64,000 bases of DNA from Planktothrix agardhii NIES-204. Its GTDB lineage: Bacteria; Cyanobacteriota; Cyanobacteriia; Cyanobacteriales; Microcoleaceae. The notes beneath the pieces were generated by a model. The model had not been told where the DNA came from and did not search any database. It saw only the letters and a list, made by a program, of their open reading frames with translations. The position numbers and the translations under genes are program-made. This document shows positions 1-9,599 of the stretch, piece by piece. Location: NCBI GenBank assembly GCA_003609755.1, contig AP017991.1, forward strand, positions 434,001 to 498,000, in the 5' to 3' direction. Numbering within the stretch: position 1 is the stretch's first letter; each line of letters opens with the position of its first letter.

Positions 1-508
1 GATTTTTGAGAGCATAACCCACCCAAAAGAAAGTAGCTTTAATATTATTATCTTTGAGAATATCTAAAACTTGTCGGGTACTCTTAGGCCAGGGGCCATC
101 ATCAAAGGTAAACGCAATTACTTTTTGTTCCCCAGGAAGACTCACTTCTTTAACGGTTTTCCCTTGGAATTGTTCAGGAATGGTATAGGTAAAGCGTTGA
201 GTTTCTAGTTGTATTAAGGTATTTTTCAGGTTCTCTACTCCCTGGGCGATCGCATCTTTCGGATTTAAGTCCGATCTGGATATCACCGCAGGAGTTGTCC
301 GCACCGTAGCAGTATCTTCAGCTTTTTGGGCCCCTTGAGAAATCTCCCTTTGGGGTTGTGAAGAAATCGCAGCAATACTCTGTTTACTGGCTCGTTCAAC
401 ACGCAGATTAAATGGTAATATCACACCGATCACAAAACTTGTAGTCGCCGCTACAAGAGCAAAGAGGGCGATTTTTTGTTGTCGCAGGATAGAACTATAC
501 TGAGCCAC
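1..508 (-). CDS. Polysaccharide deacetylase (NodB family), partial
   Basis: The gene runs off the left edge, so only about 169 N-terminal residues are visible. A GTG start at 508 is preceded by AGGAG about 8 nt upstream. Residues about 10-30 form one hydrophobic segment (signal anchor), followed by a Ser/Thr/Gln-rich linker. From about residue 125 the NodB signature begins, with TFDDGP (first metal-binding Asp of carbohydrate esterase family 4) and then ATFFWVG. Family members remove N- or O-acetyl groups from peptidoglycan or chitin-like glycans outside the membrane. The exact substrate cannot be inferred, and the remaining catalytic motifs lie outside the window. Confidence 0.85.
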   Translation of the reverse strand, partial: MAQYSSILRQQKIALFALVAATTSFVIGVILPFNLRVERASKQSIAAISSQPQREISQGAQKAEDTATVRTTPAVISRSDLNPKDAIAQGVENLKNTLIQLETQRFTYTIPEQFQGKTVKEVSLPGEQKVIAFTFDDGPWPKSTRQVLDILKDNNIKATFFWVGYALKN

Positions 509-735
509 GAGATTACTCCTTCACACCGAAATGAATTGTAGAACTGAGAGGGATTAAGCTGTACCTAAAAATATCCACCGATCTAACTTTGAGATCAGCA
601 TTTATAGACGCATAGTTTCAATAAAAAGTCAAGAAAAAGACTACAAATTTAACTTAACTAATTTTCAGAGGTTTCAAGATAAAACCTTTAAAATCTTAGT
701 ATATAAAGCTATCAACAAAAATATTTGTTTATTTT

Positions 736-1230
736 ATGACTAATTTATATTTGATTCGTCATGGCATTGCCGCAGAACGGGGAACATATCAAAATGATGA
801 TCAACGCCCTTTAACCCAAGAAGGCGATCGCAAAACCCGCCAAGTGGCTAATCGCTTGAAACAACTTAACTTACAATTTGATCAAATTCTCACCAGTCCC
901 CTGATTCGCGCCCGCCAAACCGCAGACATTCTCAAAGCCGTAGGATTATCTTCTAACCTAGAGGAATTTGCCCCCTTAGCTCCCGATGGCAAAATTGAGG
1001 ATTGGATCTCTTGGTACAAAACTTGGCAGTTAACAGGGGGTAAAAGTTTAGCCTTAGTGGGACATCAACCCGATTTAGGATATTGGGCAGAATTATTAAT
1101 TTGGGGACAGCCGAAAGCCTCCCTAATAGTCAAAAAAGCCGGAATTATGGGAATTAACCTGCCCGTCACTAACCCCATCGGGAATAGTCAACTGTTCTGG
1201 TTAACTCCCCCCAAATTTTTGTTAAGTTAA
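736..1230 (+). CDS. sixA: Phosphohistidine phosphatase SixA
   Basis: A 164-residue protein of the histidine phosphatase (phosphoglycerate-mutase-like) superfamily. The N-terminal LIRHG motif (Arg8-His9-Gly10) carries the phospho-accepting histidine, and the second catalytic histidine is in VGHQPDLG near residue 110. This length and the RHG-only architecture are typical of SixA, which dephosphorylates phosphohistidine on signalling proteins. In cyanobacteria the in vivo partner is not established. It stands alone, upstream of gltA and on the same strand. The leader is very AT-rich and has no clear Shine-Dalgarno sequence. Confidence 0.85.
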   Translation: MTNLYLIRHGIAAERGTYQNDDQRPLTQEGDRKTRQVANRLKQLNLQFDQILTSPLIRARQTADILKAVGLSSNLEEFAPLAPDGKIEDWISWYKTWQLTGGKSLALVGHQPDLGYWAELLIWGQPKASLIVKKAGIMGINLPVTNPIGNSQLFWLTPPKFLLS

Positions 1231-1350
1231 AGAGCCAAGGGTGATTCATCAGTGTCAGAAAGAGATAACAAAATCCTGTCAAAACGAAAACACTATCAAT
1301 TGCTCTGGTAATGTAGCTTGATAAATATCCACACACATACATAAACTTCT

Positions 1351-2523
1351 ATGACTGCCATTAGTGAATTCAAGCCCGGTCTTGAGGGTGTTCCGGCTAC
1401 CTTGTCCAGTGTTAGCTACGTTGATGGACAAAAAGGCATTTTAGAGTACCGAGGAATTGGGATTGAACAACTGGCGAACCAGAGTACCTTTCTGGAAACC
1501 TCCTATTTACTGATCTGGGGAAAACTCCCCACCAAAGATGAATTAGCAGACTTTGAACATGAAATTCGCTATCATCGACGGATTAAATATCGAATTCGGG
1601 ACATGATGAAATGCTTTCCCGAATCTGGACATCCCATGGACGCCTTACAAACTTCGGCGGCAGCTTTAGGACTATTCTATTCTCGTCGGGCTTTAGATAA
1701 TCCCGAATATATTCGAGAAGCCGTTGTCCGGTTACTGGCTAAAATTCCCACCATGGTTGCAGCTTTCCAATTGATGCGAAAGGGTAACGATCCCGTACAG
1801 CCCCGGGATGATTTGGATTATTCCGCCAACTTTCTCTATATGTTAAATGAGCGGGAACCCGATCCGATCGCCGCCCGGGTCTTTGATGTTTGTCTCACCC
1901 TTCATGCGGAACATACTATTAACGCTTCTACATTCTCCGCCATGGTAACCGCTTCTACCCTCACCGATCCCTATGCGGTAGTAGCTTCGGCGGTCGGAAC
2001 CTTAGCTGGGCCATTACATGGGGGGGCGAATGAGGAAGTTTTGACGATGTTAGAGGAAATTGGTTCTGTGGAAAATGTTGGCTCCTACGTGGATAATTTG
2101 ATTGCGACCAAATCTAAAATCATGGGATTTGGACATCGGGTTTATAAAGTTAAAGATCCCCGGGCTACGATTTTGCAACAACTAGGAGAACAGCTATTTG
2201 AAAGGTTTGGCCATGATGAATATTATGAAATTGCTTTGGAATTAGAACGAGTTGTGGCTGATCGTTTAGGGGAAAAAGGCATTTATCCTAACGTTGATTT
2301 CTATTCCGGTTTGGTTTACCGCAAGTTAAATATTCCCTCAGATCTATTTACCCCGATTTTTGCGATCGCCCGGGTTTCAGGTTGGTTAGCCCACTGGAAA
2401 GAACAAATTACCAAAAACCGCATCTTCCGTCCAACTCAAATTTATACTGGTTCCCATAATGAAACCTATGTTCCCATTCATGAACGCAACTGCGCGATTA
2501 ACCTACAAGGAGAAACTCTGTAA
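1351..2523 (+). CDS. gltA: Citrate synthase
   Basis: A 390-residue citrate synthase that condenses oxaloacetate and acetyl-CoA to citrate, the entry step of the cyanobacterial TCA branch that supplies 2-oxoglutarate. The catalytic triad is visible: His near 223 in GPLHGGANEE, His near 262 in MGFGHRVYK, and Asp near 316 in PNVDFYSG. Full length for the short (bacterial type II-like) class. It lies just upstream of ndhAIGE, an arrangement seen in other cyanobacteria. The 190-base spacer to ndhA contains heptamer repeats, so co-transcription is uncertain. Confidence 0.95.
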   Translation: MTAISEFKPGLEGVPATLSSVSYVDGQKGILEYRGIGIEQLANQSTFLETSYLLIWGKLPTKDELADFEHEIRYHRRIKYRIRDMMKCFPESGHPMDALQTSAAALGLFYSRRALDNPEYIREAVVRLLAKIPTMVAAFQLMRKGNDPVQPRDDLDYSANFLYMLNEREPDPIAARVFDVCLTLHAEHTINASTFSAMVTASTLTDPYAVVASAVGTLAGPLHGGANEEVLTMLEEIGSVENVGSYVDNLIATKSKIMGFGHRVYKVKDPRATILQQLGEQLFERFGHDEYYEIALELERVVADRLGEKGIYPNVDFYSGLVYRKLNIPSDLFTPIFAIARVSGWLAHWKEQITKNRIFRPTQIYTGSHNETYVPIHERNCAINLQGETL

Positions 2524-2634
2524 ACCAGTTTGATCGGCGTATTCAGAGGGAATGTTCAGGCTATCAGGCTAAAGTTTTGAGGGCATTCAAACGCTATACT
2601 GGTTTACGGCAAAAAATTAGTGATCAGTTCTACA

Positions 2635-2711
2635 ATGATGACTGATTACTGATGACTGATGACTGATGACTGATGACTGATTACTGATGACTGATTACTG
2701 ATTACTGATTC
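2635..2711. repeat. Short tandem heptamer-type repeat (ACTGATN) upstream of ndhA
   Basis: About eleven consecutive degenerate copies of TGATGACTGATTACTG-like units end one base before the ndhA ATG context. These are the short tandemly repeated sequences typical of filamentous cyanobacteria. Here they occupy the whole ribosome-binding region, so ndhA has no recognisable Shine-Dalgarno sequence. Confidence 0.85.
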
Positions 2712-2712
2712 C

Positions 2713-3831
2713 ATGAACCCAGGAATTGATTTACAAGCAAGTTTTGTAGAAGGCCTCACAGGTCTGGGCCTATCCTTAGAGATAGCCAAATTGTTTTGGC
2801 TAACTCTGCCCATGGGATTAATGATTGTATCTGCAACTGTTGGTGTTTTAGGAACGGTATGGCTAGAACGGAAAATTTCCGCCGCCGCCCAACAGCGCAT
2901 TGGCCCTGAGTACATGGGGCCAATGGGAATCTTAGCCCCTTTAGCCGATGGTCTGAAATTACTGTTTAAGGAAGATACGATTCCCTTTAATGCAGACCCC
3001 TGGTTATTTACCTTGGGGCCGGTTATTGTCTCCATTCCCGTGTTTTTGTCCTATTTAATTGTCCCCTTTGGACAAAACATGGTGATTACGGATTTGGGAA
3101 CTGCTATTTTTCTCTGGATTGCCCTTTCAAGTATTCAACCGATTGGGTTATTAATGTCCGGTTATGCCTCTAATAATAAATATTCTTTATTAGGAGGGTT
3201 ACGGGCCGTCGCCCAATCCATTAGCTATGAAATTCCCCTGGCCTTAGCAGTTCTAGCCGTGGTCATGATTTCCAATAGTATGAGTACCTTGGATATCGTG
3301 AATCAGCAATCTGGCTATGGGATTCTAGGTTGGAATATCTGGCGTCAACCCGTGGGGTTCATGATTTTCTGGATTGCAGCCTTGGCCGAGTGTGAACGCT
3401 TGCCCTTTGACTTACCTGAAGCTGAGGAAGAACTGGTTGCCGGTTATCAGACTGAATATTCGGGGATGAAGTTTGCTCTGTATTATTTGGCCTCCTATGT
3501 CAACTTGGTATTGTCCGCTCTAATCGTGGCGGTCTTATACCTGGGGGGTTGGGATTTCCCGATTCCGGTTGATATGGTGGCTCCGCTCTTAGGAGTCAGT
3601 GAAACTACACCCTGGTTACAAGTCATTTTGGCGATGTTGGGCATCACCATGACCGTTTTAAAGGCTTATCTGTTAGTGTTTACAGCGGTTTTACTGCGCT
3701 GGACATTACCTCGGGTTCGGATTGACCAATTATTAAATCTAGGCTGGAAATTCCTATTACCCGTTGGCTTAGTCAATCTACTATTAACGGCCGCACTCAA
3801 GTTGGCTTTTCCCGTTGCTTTTGGCGGATAA
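2713..3831 (+). CDS. ndhA: NAD(P)H-quinone oxidoreductase subunit 1 (NdhA)
   Basis: A 372-residue polytopic membrane subunit (NuoH/ND1 family) of the photosynthetic NDH-1 complex in the thylakoid membrane. It carries the conserved hydrophilic loops next to the quinone site: [20 protein letters not shown] near residues 45-65, [20 protein letters not shown] near 225-245, and a run of about eight membrane helices. First gene of an ndhA-I-G-E cluster on the plus strand. The length is normal for the family. The ATG at 2713 directly follows a heptamer-repeat tract. Confidence 0.96.
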   Translation: MNPGIDLQASFVEGLTGLGLSLEIAKLFWLTLPMGLMIVSATVGVLGTVWLERKISAAAQQRIGPEYMGPMGILAPLADGLKLLFKEDTIPFNADPWLFTLGPVIVSIPVFLSYLIVPFGQNMVITDLGTAIFLWIALSSIQPIGLLMSGYASNNKYSLLGGLRAVAQSISYEIPLALAVLAVVMISNSMSTLDIVNQQSGYGILGWNIWRQPVGFMIFWIAALAECERLPFDLPEAEEELVAGYQTEYSGMKFALYYLASYVNLVLSALIVAVLYLGGWDFPIPVDMVAPLLGVSETTPWLQVILAMLGITMTVLKAYLLVFTAVLLRWTLPRVRIDQLLNLGWKFLLPVGLVNLLLTAALKLAFPVAFGG

Positions 3832-3839
3832 AGCCAAAT

Positions 3840-3965
3840 CAGTAATCAGTTATCAGTGTAAGATTTTAATTTGAAAGCTACTGATTACCAACTGAGTCTG
3901 AAATACTGATTGCAGATCACTTAAATCTTTACTGATAACTAATTACTGTTTACTGATAACTGTTA
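3840..3965. repeat. Degenerate heptamer repeats between ndhA and ndhI
   Basis: The 146-base spacer between ndhA and ndhI consists mostly of degraded ACTGATN / AGTTATCAGT units in both orientations. It ends just before the AGAGGGAGA ribosome-binding site of ndhI. No gene is seen. Confidence 0.7.
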
Positions 3966-3977
3966 GAGGGAGACATC

Positions 3978-4574
3978 ATGCTCAAGTTTCTGAACCAAGT
4001 TACCGATTACGCGAAGGAAACCTTTCAATCTGCAAAGTATATCGGCCAAGGGCTTGGGGTTACGTTTGATCATATGCGTCGTCGCCCCATTACCGTTCAG
4101 TACCCCTATGAAAAATTAATTCCTTCTGAACGGTTTCGGGGGCGGATTCATTTTGAATTTGATAAATGTATTTCCTGCGAGGTTTGTGTTCGCGTTTGTC
4201 CGATCAATTTACCCGTTGTGGATTGGGACTATAACAAGGAAACCAAGAAAAAGCAGCTTAAACACTACAGTATTGATTTTGGGGTCTGTATTTTCTGTGG
4301 AAACTGTGTGGAATACTGCCCCACCAATTGCCTCTCGATGACGGAGGAATATGAATTAGCGGCCTATGACCGTCATGAATTGAACTATGACAGCGTAGCC
4401 CTAGGACGTTTACCCTATAAGGTGACCAATGATCCAATGGTCACACCGTTACGGGAGTTCGCTTATTTACCCGCCGGGGAAATTGACCCCCATGATTTAC
4501 CAGAAACGGCAGTTCGACCCGGGTTACGCCCAGAATCCATTATTGAACAAAAGTCAAAAGGCAATCAGGAGTAA
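3978..4574 (+). CDS. ndhI: NAD(P)H-quinone oxidoreductase subunit I (NdhI), 2x[4Fe-4S]
   Basis: A 198-residue ferredoxin-like subunit (NuoI family) of NDH-1. It passes electrons through two [4Fe-4S] clusters in the peripheral arm. The cluster ligands are Cys64, 67, 70, 74 ([12 protein letters not shown]) and Cys104, 107, 110, 114 ([12 protein letters not shown]). The amphipathic N-terminal stretch is typical of the cyanobacterial/plastid form, as is the acidic, variable C-terminal extension. A strong Shine-Dalgarno GAGGGAG precedes the ATG. Second gene of the ndhAIGE cluster. Confidence 0.96.
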   Translation: MLKFLNQVTDYAKETFQSAKYIGQGLGVTFDHMRRRPITVQYPYEKLIPSERFRGRIHFEFDKCISCEVCVRVCPINLPVVDWDYNKETKKKQLKHYSIDFGVCIFCGNCVEYCPTNCLSMTEEYELAAYDRHELNYDSVALGRLPYKVTNDPMVTPLREFAYLPAGEIDPHDLPETAVRPGLRPESIIEQKSKGNQE

Positions 4575-4581
4575 CGCTGGT

Positions 4582-4604
4582 ACAGACGCGCCGTGGCACG
4601 TCTG
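4582..4604. repeat. Palindromic repeat (ACAGACGCGCC/GGCACGTCTG)
   Basis: A near-perfect hairpin with two central bases directly after the ndhI stop codon. A related palindrome (AAAGACGTGC / GCGCGTCTTT) lies at 36123-36146. This is a dispersed cyanobacterial repeat rather than a classical terminator, because no T-tract follows. The heptamer repeats at 4612-4668 follow it. Confidence 0.6.
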
Positions 4605-4611
4605 GCCCACT

Positions 4612-4668
4612 GATTAAACTGATGACTGATAACTGATGACTGATAACTGATTAAACTGATTACTGATA
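4612..4668. repeat. Heptamer repeats between ndhI and ndhG
   Basis: Tandem ACTGATGACTGATA-type units fill the spacer between ndhI and the AAGGA ribosome-binding site of ndhG. Confidence 0.8.
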
Positions 4669-4679
4669 AGGATAGAATT

Positions 4680-5300
4680 GTGAATTTAGCAGAAGGGGTT
4701 CAAATTGTTGCTTTTGGCTTATTAGCCGTGATGATGATTGGGACAGCTTTAGGTGTGGTGCTGCTCAAAAATATCGTCTATTCTGCGTTTTTACTCGGGG
4801 GTTCATTTATTAGTATTGCTGGATTGTATATTCTCCTGAATGCTGATTTTGTCGCCGCCGCCCAGGTTTTAATTTATGTGGGTTCGGTGAATGTTCTGAT
4901 CCTATTCGGGATTATGTTGGTTAACAAGAGAGAAACCTTTAAAGAACTGCCTCTAAACTGGCTGCGGAAGGGTGCAACCGCCATTGTCTGTGTGGGATTA
5001 TTTGCCCTCTTAGGAACCATGGTCTTATCGACTTCTTGGTTAATTACTCCGATTGTTGAACCCGTGGGCGGTTCAGTTACATTAATTGGGCAACACTTTT
5101 TTAGTGATTTCCTGTTACCTTTTGAGTTAGCCTCGGTGTTTTTATTAATGGCAATGGTGGGGGCGATTATTCTTGCTCGTCGAGATTATATCTCTGATAT
5201 TTTACCCACCCAAAAAAGTGAACCTCCGGTTTTAACGTTACAGGAACGTCCCCGGGAGTTGATTTCTGTAGCCAGCGATCGCCCTCAAAAGGGGGAGTAG
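4680..5300 (+). CDS. ndhG: NAD(P)H-quinone oxidoreductase subunit 6 (NdhG)
   Basis: A 206-residue membrane subunit (NuoJ/ND6 family) of NDH-1, with five hydrophobic helices and a polar C-terminal tail (about residues 170-206) typical of the cyanobacterial form. The conserved helix YVGSVNVLILFGIMLV is present near residue 65-80. It starts with GTG at 4680, eight bases after AAGGA. Third gene of ndhAIGE. The spacer to ndhE is repeat-rich. Confidence 0.95.
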   Translation: MNLAEGVQIVAFGLLAVMMIGTALGVVLLKNIVYSAFLLGGSFISIAGLYILLNADFVAAAQVLIYVGSVNVLILFGIMLVNKRETFKELPLNWLRKGATAIVCVGLFALLGTMVLSTSWLITPIVEPVGGSVTLIGQHFFSDFLLPFELASVFLLMAMVGAIILARRDYISDILPTQKSEPPVLTLQERPRELISVASDRPQKGE

Positions 5301-5330
5301 GGAAGTAGGGGAGCAAGGGAAGCAAACTCT

Positions 5331-5392
5331 TTCTATTACCTATTACCTATTACCTATTAGCTATTACCTGTTCCCTGTTCCCTATTCCTTAA
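5331..5392. repeat. Tandem TATTACC / TTCCCTG heptamers between ndhG and ndhE
   Basis: Several consecutive TATTACC units are followed by GTTCCCT units, a second sequence class of short tandem repeat. No gene is present in the 130-base spacer. ndhE has GGAGAA about 12 bases before its ATG. Confidence 0.75.
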
Positions 5393-5430
5393 TTTTGAAC
5401 TACAATAAAATTGGAGAACAATAGAGATTT

Positions 5431-5742
5431 ATGCAATTACAACTGGAGTATTTTTTGTTAATAGCAGCGGCTCTTTTTTGTATTGGAATCTATGGATTAA
5501 TTACCAGTCGTAATGCCGTTCGAGTTTTGATGTCGATTGAATTATTATTGAATGCGGTCAACTTGAACCTCATGGCATTTTCTAACTTCTTAGATTCCGC
5601 CAATATTAGGGGTCAAGTCTTCACTGTTTTTGTGATTACCGTAGCTGCGGCGGAAGCGGCTGTAGGTTTAGCCATTGTTCTGGCTATTTATCGCAACCGG
5701 GATACCATAGATATGGAAGAATTTAATTTATTAAAGTGGTAA
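5431..5742 (+). CDS. ndhE: NAD(P)H-quinone oxidoreductase subunit 4L (NdhE)
   Basis: A 103-residue subunit (NuoK/ND4L family) with three membrane helices. The conserved membrane glutamate lies in helix 2 ([12 protein letters not shown]), and a second acidic residue in [11 protein letters not shown] of helix 3. These are residues used for proton translocation in complex I. Last gene of the ndhAIGE cluster, and convergent with the M16 peptidase gene that ends at 5794. Confidence 0.96.
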   Translation: MQLQLEYFLLIAAALFCIGIYGLITSRNAVRVLMSIELLLNAVNLNLMAFSNFLDSANIRGQVFTVFVITVAAAEAAVGLAIVLAIYRNRDTIDMEEFNLLKW

Positions 5743-5793
5743 ACCCAATCAGGATTTAAGGATCAACAAAATTAATATTTTAATCTTTAAATC

Positions 5794-7056
5794 CTAGGGT
5801 TGAACTACCATCACGGCATAATTTTCTAAATTCAGCAGTTCCTTCAAAACAGCTTGCAATTCTAAAGGGTCAAAAGATTGTATTTGAGCCGGATAAGTTA
5901 CCGATATCTCGGGTTCTGCGACGGTAAAATAATATCCATATAGCCCCGCTAATTGTCCTGGGGTTTCCGTTGAAAACGCATAGTCATTACAGAGAAACCT
6001 TTGACTTCTCCTTAATTCTGGTTCTGAAATTGGCTGGTTCATTAACTGATTAATTTCTTCACAAATCAGTGCTTCTACTTTCTCTAAATGTCCAGGTTCT
6101 AATAAAGCACTAATCGTAAACAAACTAGACTCTTGTTGTAGGGAAAAGTCACTACAAATATCATGGACAAGCTGAAGTTTCTCCCGCAGTTTTTGGACTA
6201 ATCGAGAGGTTCTTCCCGAAGCAACCACCGAAGAAAGCAAATCGAGTCCATAGGCTTGTCTTAATTGTTCCACTCCTGGGCCTGTCCAAGCTAAGGTTAA
6301 ACGGGCTTCTTCAACATAAGGTAAACGCAGTTCCCGACGATGAATTCCCCGAATTTGAGGTTGCACCACTTCATAAAGATGGGTGTAAGTAGTTGGGGGT
6401 AAAAAGTTACTAAAAGCCTGACTAATCATATCCAGAGCTTGTTGTTCTTCTACATCTCCAATCATCACCACAGCCATATTTTCCGGTTGGTAGCGACATC
6501 GATGAAACCGTCGCATTTCATGGGGCGCTCGCTCCATTAATTTCGCTTTTGTTCCCAAAACCGAACGACTGTAGGGGTGACGTTCATATACAGTTTCCAT
6601 TAATATCTGGAAACTCAGCCAATCGGGATCATCTTGAGCCTGACGAATTTCTTCTAAAACCACATCCCGTTCTCGATTAAACTCACCATCGGGAATACTT
6701 GCATGGAGCAATAACTCTCCCAAGGCGTTTAAGGTTTCCTCTAAATATTGAACGGCGGTTGTAATATAAAAATGAGCATAGTCGTGACTGGTAGCAGCAT
6801 TGGCGACACCCCCGCAACTTTCAATCACATGATCAAACATCCCCGGCCCAATCCAATCTGTGCCTTTAAAAATCATGTGTTCCAGAAAGTGCGCCATCCC
6901 TGACCACATATCCGGCTCATAAATAGCACCAGCCCTAACCCAAACATCAACAACCACAACCGGAGTGGCGGTCATTTGCTGATGAATCACCGTTAAACCA
7001 TTGTTCAGCTTAAAAGTGCGGGCGGGAAATTTTGAAGTTGTCAAAACTTGAGACAA
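5794..7056 (-). CDS. M16 family zinc metallopeptidase (processing-peptidase-like)
   Basis: A 420-residue pitrilysin/insulinase-superfamily peptidase of the short (two-domain, MPP/PqqL-like) type. The inverted zinc motif HFLEH (His56, Glu59, His60) is intact, and the third ligand is expected in the VVLEEIRQ helix near residue 137. The second half carries the M16 C-terminal fold (LRLPYVEEARLTLAW onward). There is no evident signal peptide. The first usable start is TTG at 7056, since the first Met after it would delete the opening strand LNNGLTVIHQQ. Substrates are unknown. Confidence 0.85.
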   Translation of the reverse strand: MSQVLTTSKFPARTFKLNNGLTVIHQQMTATPVVVVDVWVRAGAIYEPDMWSGMAHFLEHMIFKGTDWIGPGMFDHVIESCGGVANAATSHDYAHFYITTAVQYLEETLNALGELLLHASIPDGEFNRERDVVLEEIRQAQDDPDWLSFQILMETVYERHPYSRSVLGTKAKLMERAPHEMRRFHRCRYQPENMAVVMIGDVEEQQALDMISQAFSNFLPPTTYTHLYEVVQPQIRGIHRRELRLPYVEEARLTLAWTGPGVEQLRQAYGLDLLSSVVASGRTSRLVQKLREKLQLVHDICSDFSLQQESSLFTISALLEPGHLEKVEALICEEINQLMNQPISEPELRRSQRFLCNDYAFSTETPGQLAGLYGYYFTVAEPEISVTYPAQIQSFDPLELQAVLKELLNLENYAVMVVQP

Positions 7057-7278
7057 ATTATTTTAAGTTAAACTCCACTTAATTTAGCCTACTTCAAATT
7101 AATCAGCAGTAGTAGAGAAAATCTGAGTACCTGGATACAAAATTCCTAGAGTTCTTCTTTCAAGAGAATTTGCCTTGCCAAAAAATATCACCCTAGAGAA
7201 GAAGCTAATTCTAAGAATTAGTGCTTCCCCAGGATGAAAATTAATTAAACAGATTGATGTATCAATCAATCACTAAAT

Positions 7279-8865
7279 TTAAACGACTGGGAATCCAGTG
7301 TTAGGAAAGAAGGCGTTTTGGGCAACAACTTGGACTCCGGGAACGGGAACCAAAGCGTTAGGGTTAATAGCGGGCTTCGGTTGAACACCGGACACACCGA
7401 TAGCCAGTTGGGCTGCTTGACCCGAGCCTAAGATGACATTAGGAATTGCAGTGGTCGGGAAATTCCCTGTTGTCCGTACAATGTAGTCGCCCGGGGTGGT
7501 CAGGTTAAAGAAGCCAAAGGAACCGGACGCATCGGTAACAGAAGCCGGCTCAACCAAAGAAGTATCATTATCCCGTTTGCCGTTGTTGTTGAAGTCAAGA
7601 TAGACTTGGACTCCGGCTTTGTTGGGTTCACCCGGTTGCACAATCCCATCCGAGTTTAAATCATTGAAAACAAATCCAGTAATGCTATCACGCAGCACCG
7701 CTGTCGGTGTCTGAGCAAAAGTATACAGGAAGTTGGCCTGAGCCGAACCGCCTGGAATCACAGGAGCATTAATGGTGGCTCCGGGCGACGGTGACGTTCT
7801 AACGTAGGCGGTGGTTGGGGGAAGTGAAGTCACCGGGAAGGTCTTGGCGACGGACAGAGGATCATTTAAAAGTTGGTAGGCGAGATAGGGGTTTTGAGCC
7901 AAGGTGGCGTTAGATTCCTGACCAACGTTGGTATTTAAGCCTTTGATAATATAAGCCCCATCAATACCACTGACCGTAGACTTTTCGCCCAAGTCAAAGA
8001 CATTATTTCCGTTAGAGTCAAGAAAGACAGTAATGCCGTTAATTCCGGGTTCGTTGGCTTCTGGGACGCCATTACCATTTAGGTCATTAATGACTTTACC
8101 GTAAACACTATTGGGAACCACAACTCCCAAATCCGCTTTGTTGATAGTTGAGCCAGCAAAGACATCAACAACTAAGGGAGTATTGGTTGTTTGTAAATCA
8201 CCCAGAATCGAGAGAGCTCCATCTACCTTATCAGCAGTTTGAGCAATTCTCAACAGGTAGGAGCCAGCAGGTAAAGCATTAAAGTTATAGAACCCAGCTT
8301 CATTGCTCAAGGTTCTGGGTTCGTTAGCATTCAGGAAACCATCGTTATTGAGGTCAATGTAGACTGGAACCCTGGGTAACGTGGCATCCACTAAGGGATC
8401 GTATACCTGAGTCTGAGGGGAAAACCCATTGGGATTGGCAATAACGTTGCCCTTATCGTCATAGGCGTAGTTGTAGAGACCCAGTAGATTGTTATCTACA
8501 AAGACAGCCCCATTAATGTTGCCAGTCAAAGACGGAACAATAGGAGGGATAACAACTGCCGCCGTATTTACAATATTAAATGTAGCTACCTCAGCAGGGG
8601 CTCCCGTCAGGGGAACAGCCGATAATGGAGTTGTCCGGGTCAAACCAGGGGAAACCGTTGATGCAACTAGGTAACTTCCCGCAGCGAGATTAGGAAACGA
8701 ATAAAGACCGTTAACGTCAGTGGCAGCAATCTTTTCAGCAGTGTCGGGTAAACCATTGCCGTTGCTATCTAAAAAGACTGTGACACCCGGAAGTGCCACG
8801 TCTCCAGCATCAAAGATGCCGTTGCGATTAATATCATTAAATGTTTTACCGTTGAGTGTACTCAC
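7279..8865 (-). CDS. SdrD B-like repeat surface/secreted protein
   Basis: A 528-residue protein made of about four immunoglobulin-like SdrD B-type domains. Each has the signature G-x-V/T-F-x-D-x-N-x-N-G-x-x-D...PGVTVFLDSNGNG (for example residues 5-40, 115-180, 250-300, 390-430), with Asp/Asn-rich calcium-binding loops. GTG start at 8865, with GGAGGAG eight bases upstream. No classical signal peptide is visible, so export may use a C-terminal (type I) signal or another route. It sits between the M16 peptidase and ndhJ, with no apparent operon. The role is probably structural or adhesive (inferred). A second protein with the same domain lies at 15790-17583. Confidence 0.75.
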   Translation of the reverse strand: MSTLNGKTFNDINRNGIFDAGDVALPGVTVFLDSNGNGLPDTAEKIAATDVNGLYSFPNLAAGSYLVASTVSPGLTRTTPLSAVPLTGAPAEVATFNIVNTAAVVIPPIVPSLTGNINGAVFVDNNLLGLYNYAYDDKGNVIANPNGFSPQTQVYDPLVDATLPRVPVYIDLNNDGFLNANEPRTLSNEAGFYNFNALPAGSYLLRIAQTADKVDGALSILGDLQTTNTPLVVDVFAGSTINKADLGVVVPNSVYGKVINDLNGNGVPEANEPGINGITVFLDSNGNNVFDLGEKSTVSGIDGAYIIKGLNTNVGQESNATLAQNPYLAYQLLNDPLSVAKTFPVTSLPPTTAYVRTSPSPGATINAPVIPGGSAQANFLYTFAQTPTAVLRDSITGFVFNDLNSDGIVQPGEPNKAGVQVYLDFNNNGKRDNDTSLVEPASVTDASGSFGFFNLTTPGDYIVRTTGNFPTTAIPNVILGSGQAAQLAIGVSGVQPKPAINPNALVPVPGVQVVAQNAFFPNTGFPVV

Positions 8866-9095
8866 GATTTGACTCCTCCACCAGAGTGAATTGCGAAACG
8901 CATCGAAAACTTAGACTGATTCCGTTTGACTTAGGGCAGAACTCCTTGCTCAACCTTCAACTACAACCCTTAATCGGAATCACTAGGGTGTATCCAGTCC
9001 AAGCAAGATATGAATTCTACATTATCGTAGGCAACTATATCAGACTTCCTAGAGATCTGGCAATTTTGATCGCCAGATTGAATTACGGGTTGCCA

Positions 9096-9599
9096 TTAAT
9101 AGGCATCTTGCAACTCATGGAAATCAGGAGAGATATAATCTTTTCTTAAAGGCCAACCCACCCAATCTTCAGGCATTAAAATCCGTTTCAGATTAGGATG
9201 ACCTTCGTAGACGATACCATACATATCGTAGGATTCTCGCTCCTGAAAATCGGCTGCTTTCCATATCCAGTAGACTGAAGGGACTCTAGGGTCACCCCGT
9301 GGGACAAAGACCTTGACGCAGATTTCCTGCGGTTGTTCCACATCATCATCAATCTTAACTAAATGATAAACGCTGACGAGGGCATCTCCAGGGCCAGCAT
9401 CATAAGCACATTGACAACGTAAGCAGTTAAAACCATAAGCATACAGGGCAGTGGCAAGGGGAATCAAGTAGTCTCGATCAACTTTAATCATTTCTACCCC
9501 CATGGCATTAGGGCCTAGGGATTCTTGCTCAAAACCATTTTCACTCAACCACTGGGAGACTTTCCCGACTTCGACTAAGGGGGCTTCAGAATTATCCAC
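9096..9599 (-). CDS. ndhJ: NAD(P)H-quinone oxidoreductase subunit J (NdhJ)
   Basis: A 167-residue NuoC-family (30 kDa) subunit of the NDH-1 peripheral arm. The signature [20 protein letters not shown] with the following [15 protein letters not shown] is present near residues 120-158. It starts with GTG at 9599, overlapping the 3' end of ndhK by eight bases (translational coupling). Last gene of the minus-strand ndhC-K-J operon. Confidence 0.96.
   Translation of the reverse strand: MDNSEAPLVEVGKVSQWLSENGFEQESLGPNAMGVEMIKVDRDYLIPLATALYAYGFNCLRCQCAYDAGPGDALVSVYHLVKIDDDVEQPQEICVKVFVPRGDPRVPSVYWIWKAADFQERESYDMYGIVYEGHPNLKRILMPEDWVGWPLRKDYISPDFHELQDAY

Noticed and set aside
2635-2711. CRISPR array
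   Set aside because: Repeats are 7-base units without spacers. No cas genes or 25-40-base direct repeats occur anywhere in the window.
5331-5392. Possible small RNA between ndhG and ndhE
   Set aside because: The sequence is simple tandem heptamers without a stable hairpin or terminator.
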